Positions 27,301-39,300 of a DNA stretch of 64,000 nt are shown in pieces. Both the position numbers and the translations under genes were made by a program. The stretch spans positions 112,451,163 through 112,515,162 of the forward strand of contig OX465284.1 in the NCBI GenBank assembly GCA_949987705.1, in the 5' to 3' direction. The DNA comes from Thereva unica (Eukaryota; Arthropoda; Insecta; Diptera; Therevidae). The number at the start of each line of letters is the position of its first letter. Positions within the stretch are counted from its first letter, which is position 1. The notes under the pieces are model-generated. The model did no database searches. It saw only the letters and a list, made by a program, of their open reading frames with translations, and had not been told where the DNA came from.

Positions 27301-30300
27301 ATATTCTACTCTAAATATTGTATCCTCTATCTATATTAATAAAAGAAAGTTTCTATGTGTATGTATGTGTGCGCTATATCAGGTGTGCACTGGGCATTAC
27401 AGAGCTTCGAAATTTTGTATGAATGTCCGACCACAACGAATACATAATGCACCCCGTAGCCTGAAATTCAAAATGGCAGCGCTCCAAATTCAAAATGGCC
27501 GCCCAAATATCGCTGAATTTGCCAATTGTGATTTGAAGTAGCGTCTAGGGGATTTTAAGGTCGAAAATAACGAATTTATGATCAAAACTTATAAATTCAA
27601 AATGGCCGCGTCAATATGGATGACGAATTTCCCATTTGTGCTCCAATTCCAATGAAAATGGGTATCTGGGGGTTTTAAGGTCGCAAATAATGAGTTTATG
27701 ATTGAAAACGGCCGCGTGATCGTCGTTCCCGTCATAGTGGCAATGTAAGTTTATAATATTTCGAATGATGTGTAATTTTAAGTGGACTCGAGGTTGACTT
27801 ATTTTAGTTCGTCAAGTTCGTCTCATCATCAATTGTACGTTATATTAGGTTTAAATCGCTACTTTCAGTCCTTTTGGAGGAAGTTTCTGTTCTCTGCGAT
27901 TTTTTTATTGAAATGACAGGTTGACTGCAGTGAAATGACAGTTTGGCTATCTGTACAAAAAGTCAGTAATTCTCCTCAAAACATATTTTACATCTGAAAT
28001 TTACATCAAGGAAACACATGTAACTATTTTGTGTAACTAATCTAAAATTTTCAATTACTTTAAACAATGTTAACGAACACAAACTGCAACTTCACAGTCT
28101 ATTAATATCCACTGCGCGTTCAAAAAAGATCCTTCCCCCCTCCACCAAACAAACCGGACAGGATGACAGACAGGGAACAACTTTATCCACAATTTATCCA
28201 CCCTTAAAGGCAAGGAACTGTTCCATTTTCTGGCTTAAGAAACGAGAAAACAAACATTGAAACTAACAAAATTCACATGTCAAAAGGGTACACAAAAGAT
28301 AACCTGAAATACGCAAACCGACGATATCCTTGTCAGTTTGATGCCAGGACGGGGGATTCAAAGGCTGCACAACTGCAGAAGTAATTGCGAAAGTGAAAAT
28401 AGTTGAAGCTCTCTCCAAATTCAGAGGCTGCTGAAAGGATTTCAGCATCCACTATGCTACTACTGTGCGGCTGTGGAAAGTGTTTGCTTAAGTTCTAGCA
28501 GTAGGCTCCGAGCGGTCTATTTGTGGCGCTGTGAGCACACACAAGGATATGGGGCTAATTTTCGGGAGCAGTGAGCTGCTATCCTAGTCCAGATGCCCGA
28601 AACGGCATAGATGGAGGCTAGATTTCCACAAAAATCCAGACACCTATGTATGTAGTTTTTTTGTGTGAGCGAGATGTACTTACAGTGAATACTAAGTGAG
28701 ATCCTTTTGGAGACCGATGGCGGTACTCCGTTTGATGCAATGCAGAGGTAGGAGCCCATTTCGCTACGTGAGATTTTTGTCAGCTTGAGCACTTCGCCCC
28801 TATATGAAGTTACTGGAATGGAAAAATTAAAGCGTCAATTACAATTAGGGTAATTTGCCCTCGCAGCAGTGTAATTACTTTATTCAAGTGCGAGAGAGAC
28901 TCTCTTTTAACAACAACAACACACTTACCAAAATTTTTCGTTCCCACATTGTCCTTAAGGATGATCTCGCCGCCATCTTCTCGCCGCCACGTCACTATCG
29001 GCTCCGGATATCCGCGCGCCCTTAAATTATTAATTAAAAGGGTTAAAAACGACTTTTCACAATTTAAGAGAGCGAAAAAGATTCAGCACGGATTACTAAA
29101 GCCGAGTATCGATTTCTTCATTAATCACATCACGCCATCGGATCGGGGGGCAGAAACCACAGCCGAAACTTGAAGGGGTTGACAGGGGCCCAAGGAATTT
29201 TTAGATTGAGGCGAATGACTTCTCAACTTTCTGCTGCTGAAATTCGCGCGCTTGTATGTGAAGAGGGACGAAGCTGGGAGTAAATTTTTTATTAGGGATG
29301 GAAAAAAATGCTCAAAAACAGGACATTGTTTTTCTATTTCAATATTTCAGACTAATGACCTTCGGATTTATTTTAAAATTAAAGCAAAGCGGGCACCACG
29401 CTCTTTCGTTGTTTAATATTTTCTTCGGACTTTATTTTTAGGGAAGATTTGTTTCGTCGGGTTTTAAATTTGAACGTTTTTAGCTTGAATCGTAGTCAAA
29501 AATATTTCACATTGGCATTGGGCAGAGCTTGGAACAGTTACGATCAATTATTTATAGTAAAAACAGCGACATCTATATGTTGGACGTGCAATTTCCTTAT
29601 ACGTACTATTAAGTGGTGATTTCTGGGCCACCTGATCACAAATATTAGCAAAGTTCAAGTTAAATCACACCCATATGGAATTTAGACGCCTAAATACACG
29701 AGGACGCATGCTTCTGAAGCAGCATTTTTTTTAATTATTGGCTCCTGTGCTAAAAGTCGAGTCGTCTGGCGTGACTAGTGGTTTGAGTCGAAGAAAGTGA
29801 CATTTCCGTCGAAAAACGACTTTCAACAAAGGACTAGAGAGTGGAAGTGCCATGTTGAGTTTATGGCCCCTCTGCCGAAAGTCGTAATTCGACTGAAATG
29901 CCACTTTCTTCAACTTAAACGACTTATCACGCCACACGTCTCCACTTTTTGCACCTTTAATCCCCAAAAAACTTTGCATCAGAATCTTACATCCTCGTGT
30001 ATTTAGTGCCATAAGGTGATTGCCAGGAGGCGGGGTAAGCCTGTTGTCGGATTACCAAGCGGCTATAGGTGTATACGCCCAGCGACTATCATGCTATAAC
30101 TTTCCGCCATAAGCACCGGATGGACCTGTAACAAGCTCGATGAAGAGCTGTTCAAAGAAATAATTCCGCAGGAGTATACTGAGCAGACAGGATGCGCTAA
30201 TGAAAGGATCCCCACCGCGGCGATGAAGCGGGCACGCGACGCCTCCATGCCACAAAGCCCAAAACCTCGAAGACGTCCACCGATCTTCTGGTGGAATGAT

Positions 30301-33300
30301 GAAATTGAGGAGCGTCGAAAGGATTGCCTAAAGGTACGTCCAGAATTCGAGGAGCTCCTTATGGAATACAGAGACGTGAGGAGAGGTCTGAAAAATGTCA
30401 TCCGACACTTTAAGAGGCTGTGCAAAGAAGCGGATAGTAATCCATGGGGGGTGCTTGGGTTGTGATGTCTTCGATGAAGGGTAAGCGTTCCCCAAGGATT
30501 ACCTACCGTATAACGCTGCTGTAGACAGCCGGTGAGTTTGCCCAAGTATTCACGACGTACCTGGCGGAAGAAGTCTTTTCTGAGCAATGCAAGCGTCAAT
30601 AGATTACTGCCAAGAATCGAGAGGGAAGACAGCTTGTGAGCAAAGCAATTTGGTTTCAGAAAGGCTTGATCGGCAAGGGCAGCAATCGACGTGAATAAGA
30701 TTTTCTCATTGGCTACCCTCGACGTGAAAATGCTTTGAACACCCCGACGTGGAGCTAGGTCTAGGCGTTGATAATGCTTGGTGAACCTGAGTATCTAGTG
30801 CGTATTGTGATAAAAGTCCTTGTAGATAGGATCCGACACTGCGAGTCAGACGAGAGAGTATAGGAGAACTTAAGGAGTCCCCAAGGCTTTCTCTTAGACC
30901 TTCTTCTATGGATCATCGTGTATGAGAAGTACTGGTGATACGATTCGACGAAATCGAGATATTCGTGAACGTTGCGATATGGGAGATAAGAAATTGGCTC
31001 GAGAACGCTGGTCTAAGGCTAACAGATCACCTACTCCCAGCTTGCACTAGGGCTAGCTTCCGACATCAGCACAGCACTCATGTTGCCTCATATAAGAGGC
31101 CTCAGACCAAGCCGACACCTCGTAATAGGAGTGGTTGGCTCGATGATATTATATGTATGTAACGCCAGTATGGCCAGAGGCATTGGACAGAACGGATAAT
31201 AGGGGAAAAATAAACTCTGCGTATGGGTTAAGTGCTCTGTGCGTGCCGTACTAATTCCGACGAAGCAGCAAGCAAAGGCTGTACGACCCAGAATATGCAA
31301 GAGGGGGGTCCAAGGAAATGCGACGGACTCTGGTGCAGAAGAGCATGGCAGGGGAAGTGGGACAAGTCGACTAAGGGGCGATGGTCCCATAGACTCATAC
31401 CAAATGTGTATAAGTGGGTTGGTCATAAGAGAACACGGTGAAATGAGGTACTGACTCACGCAGTTCTTGAGTGGGCAAAGAGGTTTTAGTACATACCTTC
31501 GCCGTTTCAGGCTGTGCGATTCACCCTTCTGCCCAGAATCCACAGGCGATAAAGAGGACGCGGAGCATGTCCTTTTTAAATGCCCGAGATTAGTGCAGCA
31601 CAGAAACGTGCTGCAAACAGTCGCTGAGGTGCAGCTAACACTTGAGAACATCCTGGGCCGTATTATAAAATCGGAAGATGTGTGGAGGATGATGGAAGGT
31701 AGTGCTAAAGGCCATTCATCAGAAGCTTAAGCCTCATGAAGCTCAAAGAAATAAAGAAAGGCAAGAAATGCAAGATGAGATGGCACCTAGATAGCTAGAT
31801 GGCTAGACTGTTCCGACTCCGGTGAAGAAACCTTTTTTTAAAGGTCATAGTAATGTGTTTACGGATCATAGCGGCCTGCACTTCGACTTCGTCACGTTCA
31901 ACCTGATCGAAATCTGTCAAAAGGAGCCCTATTCTCTGGCTCCCAGGATCGCTATTCAGTTGGTTCCGGGTCGGAGGAAAATCGAGGGTAACGTGAAATA
32001 GGAAATTCTGCAGACCCACCCCTGTGGAGAATGTATAGAAACCGCTACGTGTGGCGAAGAGAGATATCGCCAGGCCGTTCTTTACAATATTAGGCTCGGA
32101 GTGAACGAGTTTAACAGCATGAACCGAGACTACAAAAACTTGGTCTGACGAGATCACTGTAGAGATCACTCGACGTTTTGATGATGCCACGAAAGTGCAG
32201 CTGCCAAGAGCGTGTCAATCATAGCCCAACACTGACTGATTTGGGAAATCATGTGGCCAGATTCCCAGGCGCAAGTAACTCAATACCTACTAAGATGCGT
32301 AATGTAAGTTCTGTATATGGAAATGCTTCCTCCAAATCCTTGTTCTTAAGAGATAGGTTAAGATTTTTGTTAAGGCTAGTACAAGAAACGTAGCTGACGA
32401 TTGCGCATCTCAAATTTTCCACAGTTACGTGTCAGGCTTAGCTCAAAAGGATTGCAGTAATTTTATACATTAAGGTATAGGCCGAAGAAAACATAAAGAG
32501 TGCCACTAGCATACTCAGTAGACCGGTTCTCGTTCAATTATGAAGGTCAAGCAGCATTGGATGTGGTTAGTACTTAGTTGGGGGACCGCTTGGAAAAACA
32601 ACACTCGCGATTGGAGTGATCGTTTAGAACGATCGTCAGAGGATTTAGGAGACGTATCGAAGCTTAGAACAGGAGATATGATCTGGTATCTAAATACGAC
32701 AGGTTTTAGACAGACAGACTTAGATCCAAGTTAGTTCAAGCGCACTGCCACATACTTAGGTAAACATTTTTCAGCTGTGCGGCTATATAACGGGGTCCTT
32801 TCAGGGCAAATTTTGTTGCCGTCCTTGGACTTCGAACGGGACGGTCTTCATTACTGTGCCTTGCGGTCTTAATATTTTGTTTTGTTAGGTTCCATCCCAT
32901 TATGTTTTATTTGTCGATTCGAATAAGCTAGTAGGGTGTTCTGTGCTCACTCACTCCCTTAATATTATGACAAAATAAAAACGCTGCTTTGGATGCAATC
33001 TTACAGAGCCCCGATGGCTCTTTTAAAAGCTCCCAACCGTAGAATTTCTTTCAAATAACGATAAATTTTTAGTAAAACCTACAAAAAAAGAAGAAGAAAT
33101 ATTTAATTACTAGCATCTGAAATGGCTCAAACCAGAGTGCCCAATTTGGATGCGGCCAGTAAAACTCAGCATACAACTACATGAAAACGCCCTGTGCGTG
33201 AGCCCCCTTTGAAATGCTCGAGCTCATCCCAGTTTCTCAGAATTTTGTCTACTTTTTATGTCTACTTGAAATTTTCAATTTTTTTCCAGGGTTTCTTAGA

Positions 33301-36300
33301 ATTTCTGATAGTTTTGTAGTCGTCGGGATTTTCTGAAAAAAAGAGGACGACTTTTCAATAGTTTTTTAGCATGTCGCAAAATATTTCACTTGAGGGTTTC
33401 CCGAATATTTTCAGGTTTGGGGAGTTTTCTACCATTTGTGATAAAATTTACATTTACATGAATTGCACATTACATTTATTACATTAATTTATTAGTCACA
33501 ACGAATTATTACTCTGATTATTTACATAAAACTTATATCTAATCTTATTAATAATAATATTAACAATAGTGTTACCCTTCTAACACAAAAGGCGCACTTC
33601 TATGCTAGGGAAACAAATTTGCGATTTTTCGAAAATTCCAACAGGATTTCTTTTTCAATTGTGTCTTAAGGCCCCCATACACGGTCCAATTGGTTGTACA
33701 GCGAAGTGCGGTTGTACAACCAAAACTATCGATTGTGGGCCGGTCGGCCGATCAAAATACATTGCGCTTATAGGTTTGATGAAAATCTGGTTGTACAGCC
33801 AATTTGACCGTGTATGGGGGCCTTTAAGTTTTCTAAATGAGTTCCCCAATTATAAACCGATCTTACAAAAAATATTTTGCGACACCCTAAAAAACTATTG
33901 AAAAAAGTCGTCTTGTTCAAACTTCAGAAAATCCCAGCGGCTAAAAAACTATTAGAAATTCTGAGGAACCCAAGAAAAAACTATAAAAATTCGTAAAAAT
34001 TCTAAGAAACTAGGAGCATTGAAGGGGGCTCACGCACAGGGCGTTTACATGTAGTTGTATGCTGAGTTTTACTGGCCGCATCCAAATTGGGCACTCTGGC
34101 TCAAACTCGCGCGAATTACGTTAACCGCCCGTCTTATGACCAAAAAAAATAATAATATTTAAAAGTCCGAACAATAATTATTTATTTAAGAAATCACAAA
34201 ATCTATTATCAAACAATTTAAGAATCAAAATTAGAATTTAAAAAATCAAACAACAAGATAGCAACGAATATCGATCTTAACAGTACAGAACCAAAACTAA
34301 GAGTGATCGATATTCATAATTTAAAATATGATAAAGGTTAAAATGAACTCTACTTAACCTGATACAAAAATGTGCAATCTAAAACCTAAATGAGTGCATG
34401 TTAACATTATTCCAAGAATTTATTAAGAAATTAATAAAAATGATTATCTAGCGTCTGGTTATTGATTTAAATTCTTACAACTAAATTGCTGAATCGCGGC
34501 ATGTGCCGGAAGGTGGATTTATGGTTTACAGGTAATAATGGAATTCTATACGGGGCATGTAACTCCTCCCTCCTTACTGTTGAGTATCGGCCATATGAAC
34601 CTTGGTTCGTTGGACGATACGAAACCATGCGTGGTTGGTGACTGACTGGGTTGAAAGAATCCTCGATGTCCTTTGTACAATATGACTATTATGATTATTA
34701 TTAGCAATAGTGTAAATCCTGTGGTTGCAGAGTAGAAACTAATGGAGTCGACGTAAGATGGTAGAAAGTCCAAAGGGTTGCTTTCTGCGAACTGGTAGGT
34801 ATCAAGTCTTCTCAGGGTTGCGATGCTGGAATCTGTGGCGTTGATCTCCTTGAAGATGGTTGGATGTATGGTTATTTCATCCCAATGTCTCCTGGCAGTT
34901 GAGCTGTATATGATGCCGTTGATGTTAATCTCACAGTTGATGAAGTGGATAAGCATGGAGCCCTGCAGGTTCTGTTGTTCGGTGCCGCATGTTGTGTAAA
35001 TGATCGTCTTCGGGATGTTAATTAGTATGACGTAGTTTGGTTCTGGCTGAAAGATCTCTATAGTTTTTTCTCGGTTCTGTAATATACAACTTGCTGCCTG
35101 ATTATTTATTAAATTAGCAATGCAAGAGTTTATTGGTGACTCTTGGTATTCGGTCCTTTTGCAAATATATATATCTTCAATTTTCGGACATTTCTGGTCA
35201 AAATTTTGAATACTGTTAGGACTGAGGATTAGGTATGGTTTGGAAGGTATGATTTTTGTTTGGTTAATAGGTAGGGAAATTATGTGAAAATATGAATATT
35301 CTTCCTCTGAGAATATCGGTATTTGTACGTTAAATATTAGATTAGTGTCATTGTAATAGGCTTGAAGCTCTAATAATTCGTAAATGTGTTCATTAGAAAT
35401 TATAGTGAAATTTTGTTTGGTAAAAATTGTGTGTATTTCTGAGAGTTCTGTAGGGTTTAGTATTTGTTTTGAGATTATGTTTAATTTAGCTAGTATTATT
35501 GCTTCTGATAAGCTAGTTAAATGATTATTGAGTAACTCTAAATTGTAGTTGATATGATTCATGTATTGCAAATTTTGTAATTTAAAATTTTCCTTTTTTA
35601 TTTTATTTTGAGTTTGCTTGAAATGATTTGTCATGATATCTTGTTGGAAATTTATGTGTTCAGTTATATTGTTAAAACGTTCGATCATTTTATTATTTAT
35701 CAGGATTTGTCTATTTACTTCTTTTTGCGTAAATTCTTGATTTTTCTTTAATTTTTCTATATCATTATTTAATTTGGTTGCATCGTCTGCATCCATATTT
35801 CCTGTAATAGTTTTTATTACTGTACCTAACCCGTTGATAAGACCCCTTCTAGTTCTTCTTGTCGGCATAAGGCTATAAAATTTATGTTTTAAATCTATTA
35901 ATTTTAGTTTAGTTATATTTAGAGATCCTAGTAATTCGTCTGTCTCGTCTAATTTTCCTAATGTGTTCAGTGAATTGTCGATATTGTCAATTGTCTGTTC
36001 ATACTGTTCAAGTCGGACTATGTGTAGTAGGTTGTTGTATCGATGTATCGTTCGAGCAGTGCCCAGTTTCATTGGAAGAATTCCCCTGCTGTTGGTTAAG
36101 TCCTGAATCTCCATTTTGTGAGCTTGCATTAGATGGATTATCCTGCAATTTACGTTTTCTTTTTATTTTAGATTTGTGAAATTTCTTATTTTTGCTAGTT
36201 GTCAAAGTTACATCCCTATCTTCCTTTACTCTATATTTGGTAAACCTAGGCGTCAACTTGTTCCTTCTATTTTCCTTTTTGAATATTCTAGTCCCTATTG

Positions 36301-39300
36301 CGTACTTTTCGGGTTCTACTCTATTTTTATTAATCTTATCAATATTATGCTTGGTTTTTTCTTCTAATTTTTGCTTTACTATGGGGTATAATTGAGATTG
36401 AAATTCATTTAATTTTTCTAGATATTCATGGGTTGTTTTATGTTGTGTTTCATTATTAAATCTATAAGTCCTACCGTAGAATACTTCGTAGGGTGTTAGC
36501 TGTGTTGCTGAATGAACAGCATTGTTATAAGTTATTAGGGTTTCATTCAGAATGTCCTCGTGATCTTTTTCTTTATGGAGGTTGTAGATAATTCTGTAAA
36601 TTTCTGTTAAACTTGAATGTAATCTTTCCACTGGGGAATTACTACTACTTTGTTGAAAGGATGTGACATGGTGATTAATTTCGTATTGTTTACAAAAGTC
36701 TTCGAATATTAAGGAAGTGAACTCTGAACCGGGATCTGAGATTAACTTCTTGGGTATCCCGTGTGTGCTCATAAAAGATTTCAGGGATTTGATTATATTC
36801 AGACTATTCCTAGCGGTCAGTGTGAAAGCTGCTGCAAATTTCGAGAATTTATCTATAACTGTTAGTATCTGTTTATTATTTATTGTGTATATGTCGGTAT
36901 GAAGAATGTCTAATGGTTTCTCTGGGGTTTCAGGGATGGTATGTCTAATTTTAAGTGGAGACCTGTCATATTTTAGTGTTTGGCACACGTCGCAGTTGTT
37001 AATAATTTTAATTATTTTATTTTTCATAAATGGAAAGTAAAATGATCTTTTTAGATGCGAAAGGGTCTCATTTATTCCGCGGTGGTTATTATTTCGATGG
37101 TAGTCGCGGATGGTTCGGTCTTGTTGGTCACCGTCGGTTATATCCTTTAGTACGTCCATGCAACGAATTATTCTAAAGGTCCTTGAGTGAGAGAAATATT
37201 TAGAATACACAGTTTGGATTATTCGAAAAGTATTATCATCAGTATGAATGGCGTTAAGTTTATTAGGTGTTAGAAATCTTTTACATATTCCTACCAGGGT
37301 TTCTTCTGAATTATTTGGTATCCTAACTATCCTTCTCTGTTTATTTTTGAAGGGTACTTCGAGTGTAAACTCTGGTTTCCTATCAGACATTTCGATAATT
37401 AATTGGAGAGAAAATTCGTTCAATGGTCTTTCAGATATATAAATTCCATCGTTTACATTCTCTACTGCTGAATGTATGGTAGCTCCCGTTGTGCTGGCTG
37501 CACTTGCCTGTTCTCCTACATTAGCTTCTACAATCTGTGGTTGTTCATCTTGGGTCTTGATTCTGCTTAAGGCGTCGGCGTTGCTATTTTGTGTACCTTT
37601 TTTGTAAACTATTTCATACTCGTACTCTTCGAGCTTCAATCTCCAGCGGACAAGTCTAGAGTTAGGATCCTTGAGATTCATGATCCAAACCAAAGGTCGA
37701 TGGTCCGTGACAATCTTAAACTTTCGACCAAACAGGTAAGGCCTGAAGTATTTTGTTGCCCATACGATGGCCAACAATTCCTTCTCGATTGTCGAATAAT
37801 TAGTCTCGGATTCTGTCAGAGTCCTACTTGCGTAACATATTGGCTTGTCACTGCCAACTGGTCCTTGTGACAATATAGCGCCAATTGCGTAGTTGCTCGC
37901 GTCTGTGGTGAGTATAAAAGGCTTAGAGAAATCGGGGTATTGCAGTATAGGGTCGTTAATCAGAAGGTCTTTACAGGCTTCGAAGGTTTTCACATAACGC
38001 TCATCCAGTGTGATTTTCCTTCCTTTCTTTAAGCATTCAGTTAAGGGCTTTGTGAGTTTAGCAAAATCCTTAATGAATTTCCTGTAATAGCCTAATAATC
38101 CAAGGAATGATTTTATCTCTTTGCTAGTTTTTGGCAATGGAAAATTCTGTATGGCTTTAGTTTTGTTGGGGTTAGGCTTTATGCCGTCTGTGGTCACTAC
38201 ATGACCCAGGAATTCAATCTCTTTTCGCAAGAATTCGGATTTATCTAACTGTATCTTTAAATTAGCATCCTTGAGTCTTTGGAAAACTTTTCGCAGATTA
38301 TCAACATGTTCCGAAAGAGAAGTTGAGTAGATTATAATGTCGTCGAGGTATACAAGACATATGGAACCTTGTAATTCTTTCAAGACATTATCCATTACCC
38401 TCTGAAAAGTAGTTGGGGCGTTTTTAAGGCCGAAGGGCATGCGAACGTATTCGTAGTGCCCTCCTTCCACTGTGAACGCTGTCTTTGGAATGTCGTTTGG
38501 GTCCATCTCTATTTGATGAAATCCACTCTTCAAATCCAACGTGGAAAAGTACATACACTTACCTAATTTATCTAAAATTTCTGTTATATTAGGCAAGGGA
38601 TATCGATCGTTGATCGTTTTTTCATTTAGCTTACGGTAGTCTATGACTAACCGCCATTTCTGCTTCCCACTAGCGTCCAGTTTCTTAGGAACAATCCAAA
38701 CTGGAGAGCTCCATGGTGAGTAACTAGGTCTTATGATATTCTGGTCCAGCATTTCAGTGATTTGCTTCCTCACTTCTTCTCTATGAATGTGTGGATAACG
38801 ATAAGATTTAGTATATACAGGGATATCGTCCGTTGTGGTTATTTGGTGTTTTACTTGGTTCGTGAAACTCAGATCTTGCCCTTCCCTATGGAATATCTCT
38901 TCGTATTCTTTACATACCTTAACTAGAGCTTTAGTTTCCTCTTGGTTTAGGTGGTTAATTCTGAGTAAGTTTTTAATGTCTTCCTCATAACCATTATGTT
39001 CGTAGTTTACGTTGAAATTATTTACTTCCAGAATTCTTTCTGAGGAGAAAGATTCAACTTTGATTGGTTGTTCTAGAAATAACATTTCCTCGTGTTCAGA
39101 CTGGTTTATCACTTCTACGAAGCTATGCCAATCTTTTGCGTAATAAATACCTTCAGGGATGTATAGTGAAGGGTTTATTTCTGTATGACTAATATAAATA
39201 TCACCCTCTTGTTTGTCTACAGGTATTTTAACTATATATTTCGAATTAGCAGGAATTAGGATTTTTCCTGACATGAAGTTGGGTTTAAATTCCAATGGAA

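Larger units (their letters stand above)
19291..28683 (-). other. DIP intron, 9.4 kb
   Basis: Contains the 94-bp satellite array, a foldback (24261-24752), LINE debris (24950-27120) and a Helitron-like repeat (27300-27740). The stretches 19291-20419, 22681-24260 and 27741-28683 show no gene or repeat I can name. Confidence 0.75.

Noticed and set aside
29731..30012. Similar peptides encoded on both strands
   Set aside because: A direct result of the palindromic MITE, not a protein pair.
32501..32620. Functional 5S rRNA gene
   Set aside because: Terminal stem sequences and several conserved positions are lost, and no T-run terminator follows at the correct place.
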